This document shows positions 1 through 8,215 of a stretch of DNA of 64,000 bases, one piece after another (the stretch's first letter is position 1; every line of letters starts with the position of its first letter). Origin of the DNA: Occallatibacter riparius (lineage in GTDB: Bacteria; Acidobacteriota; Terriglobia; Terriglobales; Acidobacteriaceae). The position numbers and the translations under genes are program-made. The notes below the pieces were generated by a model, which worked only from the letters and a program-made list of their open reading frames with translations, ran no database searches and was not told the origin of the DNA. The stretch covers positions 2,170,001 through 2,234,000 of the forward strand of contig NZ_CP093313.1 of assembly GCF_025264625.1 (NCBI RefSeq), in the 5' to 3' direction.

Positions 1-2220
1 ACGCCGGAGCCCGAGCCGCAGGCCGATGGAACTCCGGATGAGCTCGATGCAGATGAAGAGGACGAGCTTGAGGGCGACTGGGAATCTGGTGCCGACGATG
101 AAGACGAAGACGAGGACGAGGATGAGCAGGAGAAGCTGCCTTTGCCTCCGGCTCGGCTGGAGCGGTTGCAGAAGATTCTTGCTGCCGCCGGAGTCGCAAG
201 TAGACGCCACGCCGAGGAGTTGATCAGCGAGGGACGCGTTCAGGTGAACGGCAAGGTGGTAACCGAGCTGGGCACCAAGGCCGATGCGGCTCGGGACCAC
301 ATTCGGGTGGACGGCAAGCTGCTGCACGGGGCGGAGCGGCTGCGGTATTTCGTGCTGAACAAGCCGCGCGGCTACGTGACTACGGTGAGCGACCCCGAGG
401 GGCGCCCGACGGTGATGGAGTTCTTCGCCAAGACAGGCGAGCGCGTGTACCCGGTGGGACGACTCGACTACCTGAGCGAAGGTCTGCTGCTGATGACCAA
501 CGACGGCGACCTGGCGAACAAGTTAACGAAGGCAGCGTCGGGCGTGGAGAAGACGTATCTGGTGAAGGTGAGCGGCGAGCCGGATGAAGAGATGATCGAC
601 AGCCTCCGCGAGGGGGTAAGCATCGATCGTGGAAAGCCAGGCGAGGGACGGGTGCGGACTGCGCCGGCGCGGATCCAGAAGGTGCGGCAGGGCGACAACC
701 CATGGTTTGAGGTGACGCTGATTGAAGGCCGCAACCGCGAACTGAGGAAGATGTTCGAAGAGATTGGGCACCACGTGGAGAAGATCCGGCGCGTGGGCTA
801 CGGGCCGCTGGTGCTTGATGTAGAGCCGGGGCAGTCACGAGAGCTCGATGACCAGGAGTTGCACCTGCTGCAGCTGGCAGCGGCGGGCAAATGGAAGCCG
901 AGGCGCGTGAAGGGTGCGGCCATGCTGCCGAAGGAGGCAGGCCGCAGCGTGGATCACGAGGCCGGGAAGCGCGGGGGAAGACCTTTCCGGGATAAGCGCA
1001 GGCCTGACTCGCGACCGGGTACGCGTTCGGATTCGCGGCCGGGCCGTGGATTCCAGGAACGCGGTGGCCGTTCCAGCGAAAGGCCTGCCTACGGGCGCGG
1101 CCCGGAGAGAGGCCAGGGAACAGGGTTCGGTGGTCAGGACCGCGGCGGGGCGCGGCGGGAATTTGACCGGCCAAGGCCACCGCGGACGGGTGATTCGCGA
1201 CCGGGTGGTTTTGGCGGCGGATTTGAAGGCGGCCAAGACAGGGGGCAGGGTTCAGAGACCACGGGTCAGGAGCGGCGGCAAGGCGGCGGCTTCCAAGGCC
1301 GAGAGAATAGGCAGGGCTTTGGCGGCCAAGGGCGCGGCCAGAGCCGAGGGGCGGGCTCAGCTCGAACCTCAGAAGGCCGCGGATTTGGGCGCGGACCTTC
1401 CCGCGGACCTGGGCGCGATCAGGAACGAGGCGAGCGGCCAGCGCGTCCGCAGGGGCAGCGGTTCGGCGGAGATCGTCCATTCCGGGCCAAGCCGGAGTTT
1501 CAGGGTGAACGACCGCGGCGCGGACCAAGTTCGGGAGGTGGCTTTCAGGCGAGGCCACCCCGTGCGGGCTCCCAGGAGAGGCCAGCGCGTTCAGGGTTCC
1601 AGGAGCGGCCTCCGCGTCCGGGATTCCAAGATCGGCCAGCGCGGCCCGGAAAGCTGCATATCGAGGAAGAAGGTGCCGGCCGCGGCGAGGGACGGACTCA
1701 GGGCCGAATTGATCGGGGGACTGATCGCGGAACGGATCGCGCTTCGAGGGGTGAATTCCGGCCGGAGCGTCCTGAAACTGGGACGAGAGGTCGTGAGGGG
1801 CGTGGTGGGTTTGGGAACCGTCCGCCGCGGCCTGCTGGTGGCGGCTTCCGGCAGGACCGGGGAGGCGACCAGCGCCGCGGGGAGTTTCGAGGGCTTGGCC
1901 AGCAGCGGGAAGATCGGCGGCCACCCAGGGCCGAGGGTGGCGGAGGCAGGCCGGAGGGCAGACCTGGGGCCAGACCAGGCTCTAGACCGGCATCGGGACC
2001 GAAAGCTGGAGGGCGGCCTGGGGGCCGCCCTGAAGGGCGTGGCGGCTTCGATCGGGGCAAGGGTGACCAGGCCGGGGGCCGTCCCCGGTTCGGCGGTGGT
2101 GGGCGCGGGGGCTCGGGATCCGGGCCACGTCAAGGAAATCGCCCGGGCGGCCGCGGTGGCGCGGGAAGCGGGGGCGCCAGAGGCGGCGGTTCTGGACGCC
2201 CTCCGAGGCGTCCTCGGTAG
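1..2220 (+). CDS. RsuA/RluB-family rRNA pseudouridine synthase with acidic N-terminus and long RGG-type tail (5' partial)
   Basis: The reading frame is open to the left edge, so the start lies outside the window. The first ~48 codons are a very acidic linker (runs of Asp/Glu). An S4 RNA-binding domain follows (about nt 145-290, LERLQKILAAAGVASRR). The catalytic domain (about nt 340-840) carries GRLDYLSEGLLLMTNDG with the catalytic Asp, and EGRNRELRKMFE near its end. It is expected to isomerise one uridine of 23S or 16S rRNA. From about nt 900 to the stop (~440 residues) the protein is almost only Arg, Gly, Pro, Gln and Ser with RGG/RPG repeats, far longer than the ~240-300 aa core usual for the family. 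This tail is probably disordered and RNA-binding. A TTG at 142 could start a shorter form. Confidence 0.9.
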   Translation, partial: TPEPEPQADGTPDELDADEEDELEGDWESGADDEDEDEDEDEQEKLPLPPARLERLQKILAAAGVASRRHAEELISEGRVQVNGKVVTELGTKADAARDHIRVDGKLLHGAERLRYFVLNKPRGYVTTVSDPEGRPTVMEFFAKTGERVYPVGRLDYLSEGLLLMTNDGDLANKLTKAASGVEKTYLVKVSGEPDEEMIDSLREGVSIDRGKPGEGRVRTAPARIQKVRQGDNPWFEVTLIEGRNRELRKMFEEIGHHVEKIRRVGYGPLVLDVEPGQSRELDDQELHLLQLAAAGKWKPRRVKGAAMLPKEAGRSVDHEAGKRGGRPFRDKRRPDSRPGTRSDSRPGRGFQERGGRSSERPAYGRGPERGQGTGFGGQDRGGARREFDRPRPPRTGDSRPGGFGGGFEGGQDRGQGSETTGQERRQGGGFQGRENRQGFGGQGRGQSRGAGSARTSEGRGFGRGPSRGPGRDQERGERPARPQGQRFGGDRPFRAKPEFQGERPRRGPSSGGGFQARPPRAGSQERPARSGFQERPPRPGFQDRPARPGKLHIEEEGAGRGEGRTQGRIDRGTDRGTDRASRGEFRPERPETGTRGREGRGGFGNRPPRPAGGGFRQDRGGDQRRGEFRGLGQQREDRRPPRAEGGGGRPEGRPGARPGSRPASGPKAGGRPGGRPEGRGGFDRGKGDQAGGRPRFGGGGRGGSGSGPRQGNRPGGRGGAGSGGARGGGSGRPPRRPR

Positions 2221-2226
2221 GCCAGC

Positions 2227-2274
2227 AGGACCTGCTCGCGATCTCATTGGGGCCGGGCAGGTCCTCACGTTTTT
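2227..2274 (+). terminator. intrinsic terminator after the pseudouridine synthase gene
   Basis: AGGACCTGC (2227-2235) and GCAGGTCCT (2257-2265) form a 9-bp perfect stem with a ~21-nt loop. TTTTT follows at 2270-2274, just after the stop codon at 2220. Confidence 0.6.
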
Positions 2275-2431
2275 AGGGCAATTTGACCCTGTAACCGGCG
2301 TTCTGGAACCCCTGTGATTACGCGCGTGAAAGCGTTTTCAAATTTTGGGACAGTTTTTTGAACGTCAGGCATCCACCCATCTGTAGCATGCCTCGTACCA
2401 GCCAAGAAGTGCTATATTCGGGGGCTGTTGA

Positions 2432-3301
2432 GTGCGGGTGCTGATGATTGGCGCGACGGGCCGTTTTGCAGGCCTGCTTGTGCCGGAACTGATCAAACGC
2501 GGCGTTTGGATTCGCGCGCTAGTGCGGAGCCGGGAGGCGGAGCGGGCGGCGCGAGATCGCGGCGTCGATGAGACCGTTCTCGGCGATCTGGAAGACGCGC
2601 GCGGGCTGATCTCCGCTGCGGTGGGCGCCGACGGAGTGTTTCACATCGGCCCAGCGTTTCATCCCCGCGAGTCGGCCATGGGCGTGACCATGGTGAACGC
2701 TGCAAAGGCTGCCGGCGTACGTAAGTTCGTCTACTCCGGTGTGATTCATCCGTCACTCTCCAAGCTGACAAACCATGCGGCCAAGCGCCCGGTGGAGGAG
2801 GCCCTGTACGAGTCGGGCATGACATTCACGATCCTGCAGCCGGCGAGCTTTATGCAAAATATCGAGATTGAGTGGCCGCGCATAGTCGAGACGGGCCTCT
2901 ATGCCCTGCCCTACTCGCAGCGCGCGAAGGTCGCCTATGTCGACTATCGCGATGTGGCGGAGGCGGCAGCGCTGGCATTCGTTACGGAGCGACTGGACAA
3001 TGGCGCATTCGAGCTGAGCGCGCCGGGAATGTATAGCCGGATCCAGGTGGCGGGCATGATCAGCGAGGCGCTGGGACGGCGGATCGAGGCTGCGCGGATC
3101 GACTTTGACGAGTGGGCGGATGGAGCAGGCCTGCCGGAGGGACCACAGCGGCGCGGGATGCAACGGCTCTATGCCAATTACGATCAGTACGGCTTCCACG
3201 GTGGGAATGGAATCGCTTTGCGGTCGGCGCTGGGGCGCGAGCCGCGGGGCTTGCGGCAGTATTTTCGCGAGCTGGCTTCAAGCGCGCTGAAAGCAGCGTA
3301 G
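2432..3301 (+). CDS. NmrA-like NAD(P)-dependent atypical short-chain reductase
   Basis: 289 aa with a GTG start. The N-terminus RVLMIGATGRFAG is the GxxGxxG dinucleotide-binding loop of the NmrA/HSCARG type. Instead of the classical YxxxK dyad it has an unusual middle region (KFVYSGVIHPSLSKL), as in NmrA-like sensors and SDR_a5/a7 enzymes that act as redox sensors or quinone reductases. The C-terminal part (EALGRRIEAARIDFDEW) matches the variable substrate region of that family. It stands alone between the pseudouridine synthase gene and msrA. The substrate cannot be named from the sequence. Confidence 0.8.
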   Translation: MRVLMIGATGRFAGLLVPELIKRGVWIRALVRSREAERAARDRGVDETVLGDLEDARGLISAAVGADGVFHIGPAFHPRESAMGVTMVNAAKAAGVRKFVYSGVIHPSLSKLTNHAAKRPVEEALYESGMTFTILQPASFMQNIEIEWPRIVETGLYALPYSQRAKVAYVDYRDVAEAAALAFVTERLDNGAFELSAPGMYSRIQVAGMISEALGRRIEAARIDFDEWADGAGLPEGPQRRGMQRLYANYDQYGFHGGNGIALRSALGREPRGLRQYFRELASSALKAA

Positions 3302-3306
3302 AAGCG

Positions 3307-3342
3307 GGGACAAGAGGGACAAGGGACAGGAGGGACGAAGGG
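3307..3342 (+). repeat. GGGACA short tandem repeat between the NmrA-like gene and msrA
   Basis: Copies of GGGACA(A/G) occur at 3307, 3316, 3323 and, as GGGACG, 3332, at 7- or 9-nt spacing. The same motif forms four perfect heptads inside hpnI at 5732-5759. Confidence 0.6.
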
Positions 3343-3380
3343 CTTGCTACTCTTGGCCATGTGTGCGCATCCTTAACAGC

Positions 3381-3854
3381 ATGAGTATTGAGAAGGCGAC
3401 GTTTGGGGCGGGGTGTTTCTGGGGTGTGGAGGCGAAGTTCGCGGCCATGCCGGGAGTGACGGCGACCGCCGTGGGCTATGAGGGCGGCAAGCTCGACAAT
3501 CCCAGCTACAAGGATGTGTGCACCGATCAGACGGGGCACGCGGAGGTTGTGGAACTGGACTTCGACAACGAGAAGATCAGCTTTGAGCAGCTTCTGGATG
3601 CTTTCTTCGAGCTGCACGATCCAACCACGATGAATCGGCAGGGGCCTGACTGGGGAACGCAGTACCGGTCGGCGGTGTTCTTCCACTCGCCGGAGCAGGA
3701 ACAGCAGGCCAAGGCGAAGATTGAGCAGCTTGCCGACGAGTACAAGCCGAAGCGGATTGTGACGCAGGTGGTGCCGGCGGAGACGTTCTGGAGAGCCGAG
3801 GAGTATCACCAGCGGTATCTGGAAAAGCGCGGGTTGGCTAGCTGCCATATTTAA
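3381..3854 (+). CDS. msrA: peptide-methionine (S)-S-oxide reductase MsrA
   Basis: 157 aa from the ATG at 3381. An in-frame GTG at 3363 would add six residues, but SIEKATFGAGCFWG fits the usual family start. The GAGCFWG motif holds the catalytic Cys that reduces methionine-S-sulfoxide in proteins. GYEGGKLDNPSYKDVCTDQT and GTQYRSAVFF are further family signatures. The resolving cysteine is probably in the C-terminal SCHI. No strong ribosome binding site is visible. Confidence 0.95.
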   Translation: MSIEKATFGAGCFWGVEAKFAAMPGVTATAVGYEGGKLDNPSYKDVCTDQTGHAEVVELDFDNEKISFEQLLDAFFELHDPTTMNRQGPDWGTQYRSAVFFHSPEQEQQAKAKIEQLADEYKPKRIVTQVVPAETFWRAEEYHQRYLEKRGLASCHI

Positions 3855-3862
3855 GGCGTTCA

Positions 3863-3897
3863 CAGTTCGCAGTTCATAGTTTCTAGTCGTCAGTGGC
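3863..3897 (+). repeat. degenerate heptanucleotide array (CAGTTCN type)
   Basis: Five units in strict 7-nt phase: CAGTTCG, CAGTTCA, TAGTTTC, TAGTCGT, CAGTGGC. The same family recurs at 5181-5208, on the other side of the single gene at 3916-5127. Confidence 0.6.
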
Positions 3898-3915
3898 TGA
3901 GCGGCCGATGCCGCG

Positions 3916-5127
3916 CTATCGAAGGGCTGGTCGCGCGGTCGGCGCCGGGGGGTCAGGGGCGGAGACGGTGACGCCGGTGAGTTCGCCTGCTACGTGGATA
4001 GGCTGCTCGGCGGTGCCGTAGCTGCGCAGGAGCTTGGGTTCGGTGTGGGTGGGCGGCCACGCGTCGGGCCCTTCCGCAACCTCGACGTAGTTGTTGTCGA
4101 CGCCGTCAGCGCGGAGGATGTAATCGCCCTCCGGGACAAAAGCGAAAGTAAAGGTGTTGTCGTCCTTGGAGACGGTGGTGTGTCCGGCCTCGGAGCGGTC
4201 GTCTGCGTAGAGGATAGAGAGCTTGCCTCCGTTGAGGATGTGGCCATCGTGAGCGGCGACGAGGCTGCCGCGAATGGTGTGCAGCCTGGTGAGCGGAATC
4301 TGAATGTCCTGCCCGCCGACTTCTTCGCCCGGGCCGACCTTTATGGGGGTGCCGTCTTTGCGGCGCGAGCTGCCATTGCCGTAGAAGGACAGCGAGTAGA
4401 TGGGCCAGGTGCCGACGCTGGTGCCGTTATGCTCGTCGACCTTGTAGTGCATGCCTTGGAGGCTGAGCGAGGCCTCGAGCAGATATTCGCCGGCGGGCAA
4501 TCCACTGATGCGGTAGCGGCCCTGGTCGTCTGTTCCTGAGGCGTAGGACTGGCTGGCGACGGGGCTGCTGGGGAGTGCCGTCCAGCTATCTTTTGCGTGG
4601 ACGAGAATGGAAACGTGAACGCCGACGGCGGGGCTGCCATCGTCGTAGAGGATAGCGCCGCTGACGGCAGCGCCGCGCTCAATGCTGACATTGACCGAGA
4701 CCGGGAGATTGGACTGGACGACGATACGCGGAGCCGTCATGACGGGCTTCTTTGGCTTCGCCGGGTCCGACGTGGGTTGGCCGGCGGGCGGGACATAGAC
4801 GGAGGTCAGCGGGGAGACGTAGCCCTGCTGCGTGGCGATGACGTAGTAGGTGCCGGGTTCGACATGGGCGATAGTGAAGCTGCCATCGAGCAGGGTCTGG
4901 GCCATCTCGCCGCGGGAGGAAATGTGCTGGTCTTCGCCGGGGCGGATGGCGTCGATCTGGTCGGCGGGTTGCAGAATGACGCTGGCCTTGCGCGCCGGGG
5001 AGTTGGTGTCCGCGCAGTAGACGTGGCCTGAGACCGTAGTGGTGGCGGGGCGCGCTGCCCGTTTCTGCTGGCAAAACGAGGCGGGGACCAGAATGCAGAG
5101 GACGAGCAGGATAGGCGCGGATTTCAT
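3916..5127 (-). CDS. secreted carboxypeptidase-regulatory-like (Ig-fold) protein
   Basis: 403 aa. A clear signal peptide (KSAPILLVLCILVPASFCQ) leads into beta-rich repeats of the carboxypeptidase regulatory-like fold: GTYYVIATQQGYVSP, GEYLLEASLSLQGM and GDYILRADGVDNN are the typical closing strands of three such modules. No catalytic or barrel domain follows, so it is probably a periplasmic or outer-membrane-associated binding or structural protein of a type abundant in Acidobacteriota. It is divergent to hpnI, and heptad arrays lie on both sides. The function is unknown. Confidence 0.75.
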   Translation of the reverse strand: MKSAPILLVLCILVPASFCQQKRAARPATTTVSGHVYCADTNSPARKASVILQPADQIDAIRPGEDQHISSRGEMAQTLLDGSFTIAHVEPGTYYVIATQQGYVSPLTSVYVPPAGQPTSDPAKPKKPVMTAPRIVVQSNLPVSVNVSIERGAAVSGAILYDDGSPAVGVHVSILVHAKDSWTALPSSPVASQSYASGTDDQGRYRISGLPAGEYLLEASLSLQGMHYKVDEHNGTSVGTWPIYSLSFYGNGSSRRKDGTPIKVGPGEEVGGQDIQIPLTRLHTIRGSLVAAHDGHILNGGKLSILYADDRSEAGHTTVSKDDNTFTFAFVPEGDYILRADGVDNNYVEVAEGPDAWPPTHTEPKLLRSYGTAEQPIHVAGELTGVTVSAPDPPAPTARPALR

Positions 5128-5180
5128 GGATGACAGGGTGCTTCCGGCTGAAATGGATTTCCGTGATGGCCGATACAGGG

Positions 5181-5257
5181 CAGTTCGCAGTTCTCAGTTC
5201 TCAGTAAGGCCAGATAACCCAGAACTTTGAACTGTGAAACTGTAAACTGGAACCTGG
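5181..5257 (+). repeat. heptanucleotide arrays directly upstream of hpnI
   Basis: CAGTTCG, CAGTTCT, CAGTTCT and CAGTAAG occupy 5181-5208 in perfect 7-nt phase. After a short break, 5-6 degenerate units with an AACT core (GAACTTT, GAACTGT, GAAACTG, TAAACTG, GAACCTG) run to the base before the hpnI start region. The whole divergent intergenic space therefore has 7-nt periodicity. Confidence 0.6.
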
Positions 5258-5258
5258 T

Positions 5259-6446
5259 ATGCCGCACGCTTTGGCACAGGCCGTGGAGCTGGTAACCACG
5301 GTGCTGACCGTGGCGGGGATGGGCTATTTCTTCGCAGCCTTGCTGGCTGCGTTCGTTTTTTTGGGGAAGAGACGGGCGGCGGAGGGCTTCGCGCCGGGAG
5401 TGACGATTCTGAAGTCGTTGAAGGGGCTGGATCCGGCGATGCTGGACGCGTTCCGCAGCCACTGCCGGCAGGATTATGCGGGCGAGTACGAGCTGTTATT
5501 CGGGGTTTCGTCGGCGGAGGATCCGGCGGCTGCGGCGGTCGCGGAGCTGCAGAAGGAGTTTCCGGAGCGGGCGATCCGGCTGGTTGTCTGCCCGGAGCGG
5601 CTGGGCACCAACGGCAAGGTCAGCACGCTGGCGCAGCTGATTCCACATGCGCGGTTTGAGTATCTGCTCATCAATGACTCGGACATTACGGTGTCGGCTC
5701 GGTATTTGTCGCGCGTGATGGGGAAGTTCCAGGGACAAGGGACAAGCGACAAGGGACAGAAGCCGGTGGGGCTGGTGACCGCTTTGTATCGCGGGCGGCC
5801 GCATGGGTCGCTGTGGTCAAAGCTGGAGGCGCTGGGGATTGCTACGGACTTCCAGCCGAGCGTGCTGCTGGCAAGGTGGATCGAAGGCGGGCTGCGCTAT
5901 GGGCTGGGTTCGACGCTGGCGGTGAGCCGCGAGGCGCTGGCGGCGATTGGCGGCATTGAGACGCTGGTGGATCACCTCGCCGATGACTACGAGCTGGGAG
6001 CGCGGATTTACAAGGCCGGCTACGCGATTGCCTTGAGCCGCGAAGTGGTGGAGACGAGTGTTCCGGACTACAACCGGCGCGGGTTTTTCGATCACCAGAT
6101 GCGGTGGTATCGCACGGTGCGGGACGCGCGGCCGGGCGGCTACGTGGGGCTGGTGTTCACGCTGGGGCTGGGATGGGCACTGCTGAATGTGGTGGCCAGT
6201 GGGGCGAGCCTGCTGAGCGTTTGGCTGCTGGCGATGAGCTTCTTTCTGCGGCTGGCGCTTGCCATGGCGGTGGCGGCGAATGTGCTGGGTGACCACTATG
6301 TTTTGCCGAACCTGTGGCTGCTGCCGCTGCGCGACGTGATCGCGATGGGCACGTGGGTGGCGGGCTTTGCAGGCAATACGATTGTGTGGCGTGGCGAGCG
6401 GTTTGAAGTGAAGGACGGCAAGCTGAGCGCTGCGGATCGGTCTTGA
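5259..6446 (+). CDS. hpnI: HpnI-like family 2/21 glycosyltransferase (hopanoid-modifying)
   Basis: 395 aa. An N-terminal membrane helix (~12-36) is followed by a GT-A domain of the ceramide-glucosyltransferase/HpnI type. The aspartate motif is LLINDSD (~148), ADDYELGARIYKAGY carries the third Asp motif, and HQMRW is the (Q/R)xxRW motif. Several C-terminal membrane helices follow (~295-380). HpnI proteins add N-acetylglucosamine to bacteriohopanetetrol in the membrane, so that is the expected role, although no other hpn gene is in the window. After the first Asp motif there is a low-complexity insert (QGQGTSDKGQK) encoded by four GGGACAA-type heptads, unlike anything else in the domain. Confidence 0.75.
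   Translation: MPHALAQAVELVTTVLTVAGMGYFFAALLAAFVFLGKRRAAEGFAPGVTILKSLKGLDPAMLDAFRSHCRQDYAGEYELLFGVSSAEDPAAAAVAELQKEFPERAIRLVVCPERLGTNGKVSTLAQLIPHARFEYLLINDSDITVSARYLSRVMGKFQGQGTSDKGQKPVGLVTALYRGRPHGSLWSKLEALGIATDFQPSVLLARWIEGGLRYGLGSTLAVSREALAAIGGIETLVDHLADDYELGARIYKAGYAIALSREVVETSVPDYNRRGFFDHQMRWYRTVRDARPGGYVGLVFTLGLGWALLNVVASGASLLSVWLLAMSFFLRLALAMAVAANVLGDHYVLPNLWLLPLRDVIAMGTWVAGFAGNTIVWRGERFEVKDGKLSAADRS
5732..5759 (+). repeat. four GGGACAA-type heptads inside hpnI
   Basis: GGGACAA, GGGACAA, GCGACAA and GGGACAG are contiguous and in frame-neutral context within the glycosyltransferase coding sequence. They encode the insert QGQGTSDKGQ. Confidence 0.75.
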
Positions 6447-6590
6447 CGAGCGCTCCAGAAGAAGAGCAAGATAAGCCGCCCGCTGCGCTACCTGAAGCGT
6501 CTTCAACGTCGTCTGGAAGAGGCCTGAAGACCATCCCTCGGGGCTGAAGAGGCCGACTCACCACAAACCCGACTTTGTCATCAATTTGAA

Positions 6591-6621
6591 GGGCGGATTT
6601 CCGGTGTCCGGAAACGCGCCC
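6591..6621. terminator. bidirectional terminator hairpin between hpnI and the PAP2 gene
   Basis: GGGCGGATTTCCGG (6591-6604) pairs with CCGGAAACGCGCCC (6608-6621) with one 2-nt mismatch and a TGT loop. A T-rich stretch (CCCTTTCTCGTT) follows on the plus strand. It lies between convergent genes. Confidence 0.55.
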
Positions 6622-6647
6622 TTTCTCGTTCCGCCGCAACCGCCAGC

Positions 6648-7421
6648 TCACCGATACACTGAGGCCCGGTGGTGCTTGTGGTGCACATACCGGCCGATCA
6701 TCCATCCCACGGCCGAACCCACCACCACATCCGACGGGAAGTGGTTGCGGCTGGCTACCCGCGTCAGGCTCACGCCGGTGGCCAGGGAGTAAGCCGCCAA
6801 CTGTGTGGCCCACCCGTTGTACTCCGACGCAATCACCGTGGCCGCTGACCAGGCAATGGTGGAGTGGTTCGACGCAAACGAGGAGTCGAAGTTCACGTTG
6901 GGCTGGAAGAATTCGCCCTTGGCATCATTGATCGTGGGGCGTTCGCGCCGCGAGATGATCTTGATCACTTCGTTCACGGCGACGCTGTCGAGCATCGCCT
7001 CGGCGCTCAGCACGCCTGTCTCCTTGGCGTGCTCGTCAGCCTTCAAAGCCCCGATTCCGTAGTAGGCTATCGGCGCTGCGAGAAACATACCGGTCAACCC
7101 GGTGGACGCCTGATCGGCGGTATGGTTCATCGAGGCGTCGTGCAGATGCTCCGACATCACCTGGTGGTCGGTCGTGATCAGCAGGGTAGTCGCTCCCACC
7201 AGGACGACCGCCCCCAGCGCGCGCTTCTCGTTCAGGTGAATCGGGCTCGTCCAGATGGCGCCCTGGTCGCGCAGGAAGTTCATCGGCAGATTGCGCAGCG
7301 TCCCAGCCTCATCGTCAGTCACTGCCGTGGGAGCGTTCGGCAGCGTCGCCGTCGCTTGGGACCATCCGGCGGTCAGGGCAGAGAACACCAGAACAACAAA
7401 TATAGATATCTTGCGAGTCAT
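6648..7421 (-). CDS. PAP2-family membrane-associated phosphatase
   Basis: 257 aa from the ATG at 7421, chosen because TRKISIFVVLVFSALTAGWSQA is then a proper signal peptide. The same frame stays open upstream to 7526. The three phosphatase motifs are present: KIISRRERP (KX6RP), ASNHS (the PSGH-like motif with the catalytic His) and RVASRNHFPSD (RX5HX3D). The family dephosphorylates lipid phosphates such as phosphatidate or undecaprenyl pyrophosphate outside the cytoplasm. Two or three weak hydrophobic segments sit between the motifs. The gene directly follows the tetR-like gene on the same strand and may be co-transcribed with it. Confidence 0.85.
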   Translation of the reverse strand: MTRKISIFVVLVFSALTAGWSQATATLPNAPTAVTDDEAGTLRNLPMNFLRDQGAIWTSPIHLNEKRALGAVVLVGATTLLITTDHQVMSEHLHDASMNHTADQASTGLTGMFLAAPIAYYGIGALKADEHAKETGVLSAEAMLDSVAVNEVIKIISRRERPTINDAKGEFFQPNVNFDSSFASNHSTIAWSAATVIASEYNGWATQLAAYSLATGVSLTRVASRNHFPSDVVVGSAVGWMIGRYVHHKHHRASVYR

Positions 7422-7526
7422 GAAGTCATTGTCCGTTACCCGGATGGCGACGGACAAGGATGAACGAAACTTCATGGGGCCATAGCAACCGCTGCTGCCA
7501 TGGTCCAGCAAATCAGCGGACGCCAT

Positions 7527-8141
7527 TTACCGCGTCGTAAACAGCGCATCGAAGAGCCGCCCGAGCAGCCGCCGGATGCCTTTCTGCGAAAGCATTTGCG
7601 GCTCAAAGTGGCTCTCCAGAATCAGTCCTGACATGATCGGCCCCAGCGCGGTCAGCGCCAGTTCATTGTCGGCTCTCTCCTCGCGGCTGAGCTTGCCGAA
7701 CATCTGCTCGTAGTTCCACTCTTCCTGGGGCGGCTTTGACATCTCGAACGCCCGGCGCAGCCGCTCCTTCGATTCTGGATGCCGCAGCGCGTACAGCTTG
7801 AACTCGAGCGTAAGAATTGGCCATGTCTTGTCGTGATCGAGGTCCACATAGAACTGGCGAAACGCTCCGAGACGCTCCTTCTGCGTAGTGCAACTGTGGA
7901 GGCTGGTCATCAGCCGGTCCACATAGAAGCGCGTCCGATGCTCGAATAGAGCCAGAAAAAGATCTTCCTTGCTCTTGAAGTGCGTATAGACCGCGCCCTT
8001 GCTGCGGCCGGCGCGCGCCGCGATCTCGTCAAGCTGAGCGGCCTCGTAGCCATCGCGCACAAAAATCTCGTCCGCCGCGTCCAGAAGCCGCTTCTGCGTC
8101 TCCTGAGTCCGAAGCTGTTGTTTGCTCAGCGCTTGCATCAT
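7527..8141 (-). CDS. TetR/AcrR-family transcriptional repressor
   Basis: 204 aa. The N-terminal helix-turn-helix is clear (AADEIFVRDGYEAAQLDEIAARAG, then SKGAVYTHFKSKEDLF). The C-terminal half is an AcrR-type ligand-binding domain. It is divergent from a decayed MFS efflux gene at 8216, with a palindromic operator candidate between them, the classical layout of a repressor that controls its own efflux pump. With the pump destroyed, its remaining target may be itself and the PAP2 gene downstream. Confidence 0.85.
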   Translation of the reverse strand: MMQALSKQQLRTQETQKRLLDAADEIFVRDGYEAAQLDEIAARAGRSKGAVYTHFKSKEDLFLALFEHRTRFYVDRLMTSLHSCTTQKERLGAFRQFYVDLDHDKTWPILTLEFKLYALRHPESKERLRRAFEMSKPPQEEWNYEQMFGKLSREERADNELALTALGPIMSGLILESHFEPQMLSQKGIRRLLGRLFDALFTTR

Positions 8142-8180
8142 GACTTGTCCCCATTAAACCATCCAGCGCCAAACTTGCAC

Positions 8181-8209
8181 TTGACAACTAACTGACTGGT
8201 CGGTATGTC
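8181..8209 (+). promoter_or_regulatory. promoter with TetR-type operator for the decayed efflux gene
   Basis: TTGACA at 8181-8186 and TATGTC at 8204-8209 are spaced by 17 bp. Between them ACTGAC-TG-GTCGGT (8191-8204) is a near-perfect inverted repeat (one mismatch) of the ACYGAC/GTCRGT type bound by AcrR-like TetR proteins. A repressor bound here would block the promoter. The remnant's ATG at 8216 is only ~7 nt past the -10 box, implying a leaderless or nearly leaderless message. Confidence 0.5.
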
Positions 8210-8215
8210 TTCAGG

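Noticed and set aside
380..1924. 514-codon open frame antisense to the pseudouridine synthase, and a 467-codon frame at 914-2317
   Set aside because: Both are shadows of the GC-rich, repetitive Arg/Gly tail. Their compositions are Arg/Ala/Pro noise and no domain is seen.
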